Of a DNA stretch of 64,000 bases, positions 8,651 through 15,237 are shown piece after piece. The DNA comes from SG8-30 sp963710135. GTDB lineage: Bacteria; Pseudomonadota; Gammaproteobacteria; Steroidobacterales; Steroidobacteraceae. Position 1 is the first letter of the stretch, and every line of letters starts with the position of its first letter. The stretch is taken from positions 1-64,000 of the forward strand of contig CAVPYY010000002.1 of assembly GCA_963710135.1 (NCBI GenBank). Direction: 5' to 3'. The notes under the pieces are model-generated. The model worked only from the letters and a program-made list of their open reading frames with translations. It was not told the DNA's origin and ran no database searches. A program made the position numbers and the translations under genes.

Positions 8651-9484
8651 ATGAAGTGGGCCGGCAAGGTGGTCGGCGCGCTGCTCGGCCTTGCCACCGG
8701 TCTCGGGCCGGTTGGTGCCGCGATCGGCCTGGTCATCGGCCATGCCTATGACGAGCGTGTCGCCCAGGATGACGACGACGCCACGCCGACCGGCGATCTC
8801 GCCGCCATTCGCGCGGTCTTCTTCCGCTCCGCGTTCCAGGTCATGGGCTACGTGGCCAAGTCGGACGGGCGGGTTTCCGAGCAGGAGATCGCCGCCGCAC
8901 GAGAGATCTTCCGGGAGCTGCGCCTCAATGAAGAGCAGCGCCGTGAGGCCATCGGTTTCTTCGGCGAAGGCAAGGCGCCCGGGTTCGACATCGAAAGGGC
9001 GCTCAGCGAGCTGACCCGCGCCTGCGGGCGCCGCCATGATCTGTTGCGGGTGTTCCTCGAGGTGCAGATCAGGGCGGCGCTGCTCGGCAATGGCATGCAG
9101 GGGCGCACGCGGGGACTGGTCAGCCGGATCGCGCAGGCGCTGGGCGTGTCCGGTCTGGAGTTCGCCCACCTCGAAGCGCTGCTGAGGCTGCAGGGCTACG
9201 GCGCCGGCTTTGCCCGCCAGGGGCCAGGCCCCTCGCCGGGAGACGGTTACCGGCCGCCGCCACGCGTCGAGCCGCTGGCGGAAGCCTACGAGGTGCTCGG
9301 CGTCACGGCGGAAGCCAGCGATGCGGAGATCAAGCGCGCGTATCGCAGACTGATGAGCCAGAATCACCCGGACAAGCTCGTCTCGCGTGGCCTGCCGGAA
9401 TCCATGATGGAAGTGGCCAAGCAGAAGACGCAGGCCATCCAGGCGGCCTACGAGCGCGTTCGCGAGGTGCGCGGCATACGCTAG
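8651..9484 (+). CDS. djlA: Co-chaperone DjlA
   Basis: The product is 277 residues. DjlA is a membrane-anchored J-protein that stimulates DnaK. The N-terminus is a glycine-rich transmembrane segment (residues 4-30, WAGKVVGALLGLATGLGPVG). A central TerB-like helical domain (VFFRSAFQVMGYVAKSDGRVSEQEI) follows. The C-terminal J-domain runs from about residue 212 (EAYEVLGVTAEASDAEIKRAYRRL), with the required HPD at NHPDKL. Domain order and length match E. coli DjlA. Confidence 0.95.
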   Translation: MKWAGKVVGALLGLATGLGPVGAAIGLVIGHAYDERVAQDDDDATPTGDLAAIRAVFFRSAFQVMGYVAKSDGRVSEQEIAAAREIFRELRLNEEQRREAIGFFGEGKAPGFDIERALSELTRACGRRHDLLRVFLEVQIRAALLGNGMQGRTRGLVSRIAQALGVSGLEFAHLEALLRLQGYGAGFARQGPGPSPGDGYRPPPRVEPLAEAYEVLGVTAEASDAEIKRAYRRLMSQNHPDKLVSRGLPESMMEVAKQKTQAIQAAYERVREVRGIR

Positions 9485-9536
9485 CCGGGGCCGGCTCGGT
9501 TAGAGTGAACCGCCAGGAAGACCGGGAGCACAGACC

Positions 9537-10208
9537 ATGCAGCCAGCCGTCATCGCACCATCGATTCTTTCCGCTGACTTCGCCAGGCTCGGTGCGGAGG
9601 TCGATGCGGTGCTGGCCGCCGGCGCGGACTGGGTGCATTTCGACGTCATGGACAACCACTACGTGCCGAATCTCACCATCGGCCCGGTGGTGTGCGAGGC
9701 GCTGCGGCGCCACGGTGTCACCGCGCCGATCGACGTGCACCTGATGGTGCGGCCGGTCGATCGCATCATCCCCGACTTCGCGCGTGCGGGGGCGACCCGC
9801 ATCAGCTTTCATCCCGAAGCGAGCGAGCACGTCCACCGCACCATCCAGATCATTCGCGACAACGGCTGCAGTCCGGGGCTGGTATTCAATCCCGCGACGC
9901 CGCTCGACTGGCTCGACTACACCCTCGAACTGGTCGACCTGGTGCTGGTGATGTCGGTGAATCCGGGGTTTGGCGGCCAGCAGTTCATACCGGGCGCGCT
10001 CGACAAGATCGCCGCGGTGCGCCAGCGCATCGATGCGGCAGGGCGTCCGGTCCGGCTGGAAGTGGACGGCGGGGTCAAGAGCGACAACATCGGCGCGATC
10101 GCGCGGGCGGGCGCGGACACTTTCGTGGCCGGCAGCGCGATCTTCGGCTCGACGGATTACGCGGCCACGATCAGCGCCATGCGGCGGGCGGTGGCCGCCC
10201 GGTCGTAA
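9537..10208 (+). CDS. rpe: Ribulose-phosphate 3-epimerase
   Basis: The product is 223 residues, a TIM barrel that interconverts D-ribulose 5-phosphate and D-xylulose 5-phosphate in the pentose phosphate pathway (and the Calvin cycle where present). Diagnostic blocks are APSILSADFARLG (residues 7-19), HFDVMDNHYVPNLTIGP with metal and catalytic residues, and VMSVNPGFGGQ. VDGGV (catalytic Asp) and FVAGSAIFG (phosphate grip) complete the set. rpiA, the matching isomerase, lies 3.4 kb away on the other strand. Convergent with crp. Confidence 0.97.
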   Translation: MQPAVIAPSILSADFARLGAEVDAVLAAGADWVHFDVMDNHYVPNLTIGPVVCEALRRHGVTAPIDVHLMVRPVDRIIPDFARAGATRISFHPEASEHVHRTIQIIRDNGCSPGLVFNPATPLDWLDYTLELVDLVLVMSVNPGFGGQQFIPGALDKIAAVRQRIDAAGRPVRLEVDGGVKSDNIGAIARAGADTFVAGSAIFGSTDYAATISAMRRAVAARS

Positions 10209-10209
10209 G

Positions 10210-10228
10210 GGCCGGCGCGAGGCCGGCC
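10210..10228. terminator. Hairpin between convergent rpe and crp
   Basis: A perfect 7-bp stem (GGCCGGC / GCCGGCC) with a 5-base loop fills the 19 bases between the rpe and crp stop codons. There is no T-tract on either side, so it may be a weak bidirectional terminator or an mRNA end-protecting structure. Confidence 0.4.
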
Positions 10229-10923
10229 TAGCCGGCCGCGGTGCCCACCTTGGAGGCGTCCGCGATGGGCCGGGTCCGCGTCTTCGGGCGGGCGCCGAAC
10301 ACCACGATGGTCTTGCCGTGCGCGGTGAGCAGGCCCTGCTCCTCCAGCACCTTCAGCACCCTGCCGGCCATCTCGCGCGAGCAGCCGACCAGCCGCGAAA
10401 GCTCCTGGCGGCTCACCTTGATCTGCATGCCCTGCGGGTGGGTCATGGCGTCGGGCTCGCCGCACAGGTCCATGATCGCGTGCGCGACCCGGCCGGTCAC
10501 GTCGACGAAGGCGAGATCGCCGAGCTTGCGGTTGGTGCGATCGAGCCGCGTGGCCAGCTGTGTCGCCAGTTCGAAGACCAGTCCCGGACTTTCCGCAGCG
10601 ATCTGGCGGAAGCGGGGATAGGTCATCTCGGCGAGTTCGCAGTGCGTTCGCGTGCGCACCCAGGCGCTGCGCTGCTGGGTATCCGAGAACAGGCCCATTT
10701 CGCCGAAGAACTGGCCCTTGTTGAGGTAGGCGAGGACCATTTCGTTGCCTTCCTCGTCCTCGATCATCACCTCGACGGAGCCGCGGACGATGTAATAGAG
10801 AACGTCCGGCAGGTCGCCGGCGTGAATCAGCACCGTCTTGGATGGAACCGTCCGGACACGGCAATAACTCAGAAACCGGTTGATCGCCGGTATGTCCGTC
10901 AGCGGCTTGACCACGTCTTCCAT
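10228..10923 (-). CDS. crp: cAMP receptor protein family regulator (CRP/Vfr type)
   Basis: The product is 231 residues. The N-terminal cyclic-nucleotide-binding domain has the ligand loop GEMGLFSDTQQRSAWVRTRT, in which the Arg-Ser pair that contacts cAMP phosphate in E. coli CRP is kept. The C-terminal helix-turn-helix is SRQELSRLVGCSREMAGRVL. Length and the C-terminal HTH match CRP/Vfr more closely than FNR (no N-terminal cysteine cluster) or the c-di-GMP-responsive Clp; distinguishing Clp needs an alignment. It would act as a global transcription regulator. The start codon is followed by the EDVVKPLTDIPAINRFL leader. Confidence 0.9.
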   Translation of the reverse strand: MEDVVKPLTDIPAINRFLSYCRVRTVPSKTVLIHAGDLPDVLYYIVRGSVEVMIEDEEGNEMVLAYLNKGQFFGEMGLFSDTQQRSAWVRTRTHCELAEMTYPRFRQIAAESPGLVFELATQLATRLDRTNRKLGDLAFVDVTGRVAHAIMDLCGEPDAMTHPQGMQIKVSRQELSRLVGCSREMAGRVLKVLEEQGLLTAHGKTIVVFGARPKTRTRPIADASKVGTAAG

Positions 10924-11038
10924 GTTTCCCCAGCTCCCCGTTTGTGCGCAGCAACCCCGCCCTTTTATTACAGCGTCCCCTGATGCTGCAAGACATATTC
11001 CTCACCGAAGGCCGCTGCTGCGCCGGCCGCGGCGGCGG

Positions 11039-11681
11039 CTAGAGCCGGTAAGCGGCGCTGGTCATGACCTTGCGATGCCAGCTTCATCAGCACGCGAATG
11101 GGCGCGGGCAGCGCCGCGCCGCCGGCGGCCATCGCCGCCTGTCCGTGCGCGACCTCGTCGCGCTGCATCTGCTGGAGAATGGCGCGGCTGCGCGCGTCCT
11201 CGCCCGGCAATCGGGCGAGATGATCCTCGAGATGACCTTCGACCTGCCGCTCGGTCTCCGCCATGAATCCCAGGCTCCAGCGGTCGCCTGCCGTGCCGGC
11301 GAGCGCGCCGATGGCGACCGAGCCGGCGTACCAGACGGGATTGAGCAGGCTCGGCCGGGCGCCGAGTTCGTCGAGGCGGTCGCGGCACCAGGCCAGGTGA
11401 TCACCTTCTTCGCGTGCCGCGTGTTCCATTGCCGCCCGGATCTCGGGTCGCCGCGCCGTCATGGCCTGACCGTGATAGAGACCCTGGGCGGCGACCTCGC
11501 CGGCGTGATTGATGCGCATCAGGCCGGCCACATGCGCTCGGGCGGTACTGTCCGCCAGGCGGTCAACCAGCCCCGCTCCCGGATTGGGGCGCGCGGCGGC
11601 GGGCTGACCGAACATGGCGCGCAATGCCCCGTCGGCTCGGGTCAGCAGCTGGTCGAGGGGGGTCAGGGAGCGGTCGGCCAT
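11039..11681 (-). CDS. coq7: 3-demethoxyubiquinol 3-hydroxylase (apparent frameshift near the 3' end)
   Basis: Coq7 is a di-iron monooxygenase for the penultimate step of ubiquinone synthesis. The start at 11681 (MADRSLTPLDQLL) matches the family; an upstream ATG adds 23 unconserved residues. Iron ligands are visible in RINHAGEVAAQ, EEGDHLAWC, ETERQVEGHL and QRDEVAHGQ. After MKLAS the uncorrected frame runs on to 10968 as low-complexity alanine. Removing one C near 11072 restores the normal family ending KVMTSAAYRL and a stop at 11039-11041. I take that as the real end. Two other ubiquinone hydroxylase genes lie at 18684-21166. Confidence 0.9.
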
Positions 11682-11812
11682 GCGGACATTATATATGTGC
11701 CGGGTGCCGGCGTGCCCGCCGGCCTGCCAGCGCGTCGACCGGCTTTGCATTGGGCCCGTATCTTCTTTAAACTTCCCGCCCTTTCCCGAGCCCGACCCGT
11801 TCAGGGGTTTAC

Positions 11813-12244
11813 ATGAAGACGACCTTTGCCAGCCCAGAGCGTGTCCGGCGCGACTGGTTCGTAGTAGACGCCGCGGGCAAGACCCTTGGCCGGCTTGCCT
11901 CCGCCGTGGCGTTTCGCCTGCGCGGCAAGCACAAGCCGGAGTACACCCCGCACGTTGACTGCGGCGACTACATCATCGTGGTCAATGCCGAGAAGATCGC
12001 GGTTACCGGCAACAAGCTGGCGGACAAGAAGTATCACCGTCATACGGGCTACATGGGCAACCTGAAGACGGTCGCGCTCGGCAAGCTGCTCGACGAGCAT
12101 CCCGAGCGAGCCATCGAGTACGCGGTCAAGGGGATGCTGCCGAAGACCATTCTCGGCCGCCAGATGTACCGGAAGCTGCATGTCTTCGCGGGCGGCGAGC
12201 ACCCGCACGCCGCGCAGCAGCCCAAGCCGCTCGAGCTCGCCTGA
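11813..12244 (+). CDS. rplM: 50S ribosomal protein L13
   Basis: The product is 143 residues (the family is 142-145). Conserved features are WFVVDAAGKTLGRLAS, the FRLRGKHKPEYTPHVDCGDYIIVVNA block, KYHRHTGYMGN, and AVKGMLPKTILGRQMYRKL. It is the first gene of the usual rplM-rpsI operon, with rpsI starting 33 bases downstream. The 131-base gap to coq7 (divergent) must hold the operon promoter; I could not assign boxes confidently. Confidence 0.98.
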   Translation: MKTTFASPERVRRDWFVVDAAGKTLGRLASAVAFRLRGKHKPEYTPHVDCGDYIIVVNAEKIAVTGNKLADKKYHRHTGYMGNLKTVALGKLLDEHPERAIEYAVKGMLPKTILGRQMYRKLHVFAGGEHPHAAQQPKPLELA

Positions 12245-12276
12245 GCCGGCGCCAGCGACACCAGGAAACAAGATAG

Positions 12277-12670
12277 ATGCCTGCCAACACGAATTACGGG
12301 ACCGGACGCCGCAAGACCTCCGCCGCGAAGGTCTTCCTGAAGCCCGGCAGTGGCCGGATCACGGTCAACGGACGTCACGCTCGACGAGTTCTTCGGTCGC
12401 GAGACGGGTCGCATGATCGTCCGCCAGCCGCTGGAGCTGACGCAGCTGGTCGACACGTTCGACGTCACGGTCAGCGTGGCGGGCGGTGGCGTGACCGGCC
12501 AGGCCGGCGCCATTCGCCACGGCATCACGCGCGCACTGCTGGAGTACGACGAGAATCTCCGCAAGCCGCTGCGCGCCGCCGGCTTCGTGACGCGCGACGC
12601 CCGTGAGGTGGAGCGCAAGAAGGTCGGTCGCCGCAAGGCCCGTCGCGGTACGCAGTTCAGCAAGCGCTGA
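12277..12670 (+). CDS. rpsI: 30S ribosomal protein S9 (apparent frameshift)
   Basis: S9 is essential, and its C-terminal tail contacts P-site tRNA. The reading begins NYGTGRRKTSAAKVFLKPGS and continues to ITVNGR. One extra C at 12376 then breaks the frame. The other frame continues TLDEFFGRETGRMIVRQPLE and ends with the diagnostic RRKARRGTQFSKR. With the base removed the protein is about 130 residues, the family norm. A broken rpsI would be lethal, which makes this the clearest sign that the indels in this window are sequence errors. Confidence 0.95.
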
Positions 12671-12693
12671 TCGCAGGACCCTCGACCCGCTTT

Positions 12694-12767
12694 TGGGGGA
12701 TCGTCTAGCGGTAGGACTACGGACTCTGACTCCGTCAACCTAGGTTCGAATCCTAGTCCCCCAGCCA
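12694..12767 (+). tRNA. tRNA-Gln (anticodon CTG)
   Basis: The cloverleaf closes well. The acceptor stem TGGGGGA pairs with TCCCCCA (12757-12763), followed by discriminator G and an encoded CCA. The anticodon stem ACGGA/TCCGT encloses loop CTCTGAC, with anticodon CTG at 12726-12728. The T-arm CTAGG-TTCGAAT-CCTAG is intact. The sequence closely follows the E. coli glutamine tRNA plan, including the weak first U-A pair typical of tRNA-Gln. It starts 23 bases after the rpsI stop and may be read through from that operon. Confidence 0.97.
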
Positions 12768-12778
12768 TCAACGCGAAG

Positions 12779-12806
12779 AGGCCAGCCCATCGGGCTGGCC
12801 TTTTTG
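12779..12806 (+). terminator. Rho-independent terminator after tRNA-Gln
   Basis: A 9-bp perfect stem GGCCAGCCC/GGGCTGGCC (extended by an A-T pair) with a 3-base loop is followed by TTTTT. It lies 12 bases after the tRNA CCA and ends the rplM-rpsI-tRNA transcription region. Confidence 0.92.
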
Positions 12807-12811
12807 CGTCC

Positions 12812-12924
12812 GGGGGGACTGTCCGCAGGGACTGTCCCCTGCTGCGGCACCGACGTGGGCGTCCCGCAGGGGACTGTCCCGTAGCGGCAGAGAGGTGGGA
12901 CTGTCCCCGCAGGGGACTGTCCCC
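12812..12924. repeat. Array of GGGGACTGTCCCC palindromes (module A, first array)
   Basis: Five copies or partial copies of a 13-base near-palindrome, GGGGACTGTCCCC, often paired as two copies joined by GCA. The copies are spaced with unrelated G+C-rich DNA and begin 6 bases after the terminator. The same palindrome recurs at 13058-13086, 13209-13236 and 34411-34520. Short G-rich palindromes of this kind resemble REP elements mobilised by RAYT transposases; no transposase gene is in the window. Confidence 0.85.
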
Positions 12925-12966
12925 GCTCTGGCATCCGTCGTGGCACCCCGCGGAACGCTCGCAGCG

Positions 12967-13056
12967 GCGCGGGTCTCTCTACTCCTGTAGAGCCTCTCGC
13001 TCGCTCCGGAAACCAAAGTCGCTCGCGAGAGACCTACAGTCGTCCTCGACCCGCGC
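12967..13056. repeat. Hairpin repeat module B, copy 1
   Basis: A 90-base unit bounded by inverted GCGCGGG/CCCGCGC. Inside are nested inverted pairs CTGTAG/CTACAG and CTCTCGC/GCGAGAG around a loop with CTCCGGAAACCAAAG. An alternative small hairpin CTCTAC-TCCT-GTAGAG overlaps the left arm. There is no open frame of interest. The copy is one of three in a tandem array with a period of 150-151 bases (shared AACGCTCGCA marks at 12954, 13105, 13255). Confidence 0.9.
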
Positions 13057-13057
13057 T

Positions 13058-13086
13058 GGGGACTGTCCCCGCAGGGGACTGTCCCC
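13058..13086. repeat. Paired GGGGACTGTCCCC palindromes (module A) between B copies 1 and 2
   Basis: Two complete copies of the 13-base palindrome separated by GCA lie between the first and second B hairpins. Together with the TGTTGAGGTACACCGCGTAACGCTCGCA stretch that follows (written here only as GAGGTACACCGCGTAACG at 13091-13108), this makes up the 150-base tandem period. Confidence 0.85.
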
Positions 13087-13118
13087 TGTTGAGGTACACC
13101 GCGTAACGCTCGCAGACT

Positions 13119-13207
13119 GCGCGGGCTCTCTACTCCTGTAGAGCCTCTCGCTCGCTCCGGAAACCAAAGTCGCTCGCGAGAGACCTACAGTCGTCCTCGA
13201 CCCGCGC
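13119..13207. repeat. Hairpin repeat module B, copy 2
   Basis: An 89-base copy, nearly identical to copy 1 (one T missing in the left flank). It has the same CTGTAG/CTACAG and CTCTCGC/GCGAGAG arms and the same GCGCGGG/CCCGCGC ends. Confidence 0.9.
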
Positions 13208-13208
13208 T

Positions 13209-13236
13209 GGGACTGTCCCTGCAGGGGACTGTCCCC
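13209..13236. repeat. Paired GGGACTGTCCC palindromes (module A) between B copies 2 and 3
   Basis: Two copies of the A palindrome, the first with a T in place of the last C, joined by GCA. The position relative to the flanking B hairpins is the same as at 13058-13086. Confidence 0.8.
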
Positions 13237-13267
13237 TGTTGAGGTACACCGCGTAACGCTCGCAACT

Positions 13268-13357
13268 GCGCGGGTCTCTCTACTCCTGTAGAGCCCCTTG
13301 CTCGCTCCGGAAGCCAAAGTCGCTCGCAAGAGGCCTACAGTCGTCCTCGACCCGCGC
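13268..13357. repeat. Hairpin repeat module B, copy 3
   Basis: A 90-base copy with sequence changes in both arms that preserve pairing. The left arm has CTTGC and the right arm GCAAG where copies 1 and 2 have CTCGC and GCGAG. The CTGTAG/CTACAG pair and the GCGCGGG/CCCGCGC ends are unchanged. It closes the tandem array and is followed by a 53-base spacer before module C. Confidence 0.9.
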
Positions 13358-13410
13358 CAGGGGCAGTCACCCTGGGCCAGGCTCGCCTCATCGAGGCTCT
13401 CGCTGCCTAG

Positions 13411-13500
13411 GCGGGCGAAGACGACCGTGGCCCCTTCCGTAGTGAGTTTGGCTTCCCGAACGGAGGAAGGGGCCACGGAAGTAGGGAGCCCGCCGGGCAC
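13411..13500. repeat. Hairpin repeat module C, copy 1
   Basis: A 90-base unit with perfect 14-base inverted arms CCGTGGCCCCTTCC (13425-13438) and GGAAGGGGCCACGG (13465-13478) around a 26-base spacer. It is flanked by GCGGGC and GCCCGC. The copy at 34763-34852 differs at only two of 90 positions, which implies recent spread or selection for sequence. No coding frame is evident. Confidence 0.92.
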
Positions 13501-13504
13501 AGGA

Positions 13505-13567
13505 GGGGACAGGCACCGCTCGTGAGGTCGTGCCACAAGCAACGTCGTGCCCGCGGTGCCAGTCCCC
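13505..13567. repeat. Palindromic repeat module D, copy 1
   Basis: A 63-base unit with 15-base inverted ends GGGGACAGGCACCGC and GCGGTGCCAGTCCCC (one mismatch). A same-length copy lies at 34660-34722 in the opposite orientation. The GGGGAC start links it to the A palindromes. The 69 bases from here to the rpiA stop codon hold nothing I can recognise. Confidence 0.85.
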
Positions 13568-13636
13568 GGCGGTGTCCGTCCGCGTCGGAGCCCGCCAGGC
13601 GCGGCGTCGATGCCGCGTGCCGCGGCGAAGCGTCTG

Positions 13637-14296
13637 CTAGCGTTCGATGCGCCGGACGCCGTCGGCGCCGGCGACGAGGAGGATGTCGGCCGGACGGCGC
13701 GCGAACAGCCCGACGGTGACCACACCGGCGAGCTGGTTGATCTCGGTCTCCAGCGCCGCCGGGTCGAGGATCTCCAGATTGTGCACGTCGAGGATCACGT
13801 TGCCGTTGTCGGTGACGAAGCCCTCGCGCCACACCGGCTGGCCGCCGAGCTTCACCAGTTGCCGCGCCACCAGCGAGCGCGCCATCGGCAGCACTTCGAC
13901 CGGCAGCGGGAAACGCCCGAGCACGCCGACCAGCTTGGAGTCGTCGACGATGCAGACGAACCGGCGGCTCGCCGCCGCGATCACCTTCTCCCGGGTCAGC
14001 GCGCCGCCACCACCCTTGATCAGCTGCAGGTGAGCGGTCGCCTCGTCGGCGCCGTCCACGTACAACGCCAGGTCACCCGTGTTGTTGAGGTCCATGACCT
14101 CGATACCGGCCTTGTGAAGCTGCGCCGTGCTGGCCTCGGACGACGATACCGCCCCGGCGACCCGCTTCCTCGCGCTGCCGAGCGCCTCGATGAAGAAGGC
14201 GACGGTCGAGCCGGTGCCGATACCGACGATCATTCCTTCCTCGACGAACTCGAGTGCAGCGAGGGCGGCCTGCCGCTTGCGTTCCTGGGTGCTCAT
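13637..14296 (-). CDS. rpiA: Ribose-5-phosphate isomerase A
   Basis: The product is 219 residues (the E. coli protein has 219). RpiA interconverts ribose 5-phosphate and ribulose 5-phosphate. Diagnostic blocks are IVGIGTGSTVAFFIEAL (phosphate loop), SSSEAST, YVDGADEA with the active-site aspartates, and KGGGGALTREKVIA with the catalytic Glu and Lys. The 3' end faces the composite repeat array. Transcription runs away from the small lysine-rich gene upstream. Confidence 0.97.
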   Translation of the reverse strand: MSTQERKRQAALAALEFVEEGMIVGIGTGSTVAFFIEALGSARKRVAGAVSSSEASTAQLHKAGIEVMDLNNTGDLALYVDGADEATAHLQLIKGGGGALTREKVIAAASRRFVCIVDDSKLVGVLGRFPLPVEVLPMARSLVARQLVKLGGQPVWREGFVTDNGNVILDVHNLEILDPAALETEINQLAGVVTVGLFARRPADILLVAGADGVRRIER

Positions 14297-14330
14297 GCGA
14301 TGGATGGCTCGATCAGTGGATCCCGGATAC

Positions 14331-14358
14331 GACTGTGCCCGCTTACGCGGGCACAGTC
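14331..14358. terminator. Perfect 12-bp hairpin between rpiA and the lysine-rich gene
   Basis: GACTGTGCCCGC and GCGGGCACAGTC enclose TTAC. The hairpin has no following T-run on either strand. It lies 35 bases upstream of the rpiA start and downstream of the lysine-rich gene, so it could be a processing or attenuation structure as well as a terminator. Confidence 0.5.
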
Positions 14359-14368
14359 AGAAGCATTT

Positions 14369-14412
14369 GGAACGGGCGGTTGGTGAACTTTCGAACAGCC
14401 AACCGCCGTTCC
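14369..14412 (-). terminator. Inverted repeat downstream of the lysine-rich gene
   Basis: The arms GGAACGGGCGGTTGG and CCAACCGCCGTTCC (one bulged G) enclose 15 bases. On the minus strand the structure begins 13 bases after the stop codon of the lysine-rich gene and is followed by an A-rich rather than T-rich stretch. It is the likely 3' end structure of that short transcript. Confidence 0.55.
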
Positions 14413-14425
14413 GACTGCTAAAGGC

Positions 14426-14506
14426 CTACTTCTTCTTCGCTGCCTTCTTCTTGGCAGCCTTCTTCTTCGTCGCCTTCTTCTTAGCAGCCTTCTTCTTCGT
14501 CGCCAT
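14426..14506 (-). CDS. 26-residue lysine/alanine-repeat protein
   Basis: After Met-Ala-Thr the whole protein is five KKK blocks separated by AA or AT; 15 of 26 residues are lysine. The gene looks real. It has GGAG about 7 bases before its ATG, a good sigma70 promoter 35-62 bases upstream and hairpins downstream. The composition matches the tails of bacterial histone H1-like and AlgP-type proteins, so nucleic-acid binding is likely. A free-standing protein this short is unusual, and a function cannot be assigned from sequence. Confidence 0.75.
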   Translation of the reverse strand: MATKKKAAKKKATKKKAAKKKAAKKK

Positions 14507-14540
14507 GTTGGATCTCCATGTCGGGTTAATCCGGGGAGCG

Positions 14541-14568
14541 AGTATATACATGGTTGACGGGATTGCAA
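14541..14568 (-). promoter_or_regulatory. Sigma70-type promoter of the lysine-rich gene
   Basis: On the minus strand TTGCAA (-35, 14563-14568) is separated by 16 bases from TATACT (-10, 14541-14546). Predicted transcription would start near 14533, giving a leader of about 27 bases. The rest of the gap to the EVE-domain gene (14569-14744) holds short CGATGCG repeats but no gene. Confidence 0.7.
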
Positions 14569-14744
14569 GCAAGAGGTATGCGCGCGCGAGCATGCGATTC
14601 GGTTGAGCGATGCGACGCGACGCGATGCGTCGGCGGGTCCACGTCATCGCTCATCAATGCCGGTGCGTCGATGGCGGCAATTCGCTCGCGCGATGCGAGC
14701 GCCGCAAACATCTATTTTCCCCGTGCGAAACGCGCTTCGGGAAT

Positions 14745-15215
14745 TCAGTCACCAGCAAGCTTGATGATGAAGTCCCACTCGCTCTTGCTGACTGGAGTGA
14801 TCGACAGCCGATTGCCGCGGCGCAGTACCTGCATCCCCTGCAGCTTGCCCGCGGCGTGCTCCTTGAGTGCCGTAAGCGTGACGGGCTGCGCAAACTTGCG
14901 CACGAGCTGAACGTCCACCGCGAGCCACCGCGGATTGCCGGCGTCGCTGCCCGCATCGAAGTACTCGCTCTTCCGGTCGAATGCAGTCGGGTCCGGTCGT
15001 GCTTCCCCGACGACCTTCACGACGCCCGCGATTCCCGGCACGGCGCAACTCGAGTGATAGAAGAACCCCAGGTCGCCCTTGCTCATCTCGTCACGCATCA
15101 TGTTGCGCACCTGGTAGTTGCGCACTCCGTCCCATCGGGTGGTTCGCTGCGGCGACCGGCCCAGGGCGTCGATGCTGAAAGTGTCCGGTTCGGACTTGAA
15201 CAACCAGTATTTCAT
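14745..15215 (-). CDS. EVE-domain protein
   Basis: The product is 156 residues, a single EVE (PUA-like) domain: YWLFKSEPDTFSIDAL, TTRWDGVRNYQVRNMMRDEM, GDLGFFYHSSCAVPGIAGVV and DPKNPRW-like residues (here DAGNPRWLAVDV). EVE domains bind modified bases in DNA or RNA, and the closest relatives include THYN1-type proteins. It is followed 22 bases upstream by fau on the same strand and may share its transcript with fau and 6S RNA. Confidence 0.93.
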   Translation of the reverse strand: MKYWLFKSEPDTFSIDALGRSPQRTTRWDGVRNYQVRNMMRDEMSKGDLGFFYHSSCAVPGIAGVVKVVGEARPDPTAFDRKSEYFDAGSDAGNPRWLAVDVQLVRKFAQPVTLTALKEHAAGKLQGMQVLRRGNRLSITPVSKSEWDFIIKLAGD

Positions 15216-15237
15216 CCTGCGCTCTCCAACATTCCGT

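Noticed and set aside
10968..11041. Alanine-rich C-terminal extension of Coq7 to position 10968
   Set aside because: It appears only after a single extra base; the normal family ending KVMTSAAYRL and stop are found in the adjacent frame.
12277..12670. Programmed ribosomal frameshifting in rpsI and the other broken genes
   Set aside because: No slippery heptamer or shared stimulatory structure is present at the breaks, most would need identical one-base skips, and none of these families is known to be recoded.
12950..13360. Regular tandem repeats that could be a CRISPR array
   Set aside because: The period is about 150 bases, repeats are 90-base hairpins, and the spacers are themselves conserved palindromes; no cas gene is present.
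13411..13567. Modules C and D as integron attC sites
   Set aside because: They have long inverted arms, but there are no paired R and L core sites (GTTRRRY), and no integrase or cassette genes adjoin them.
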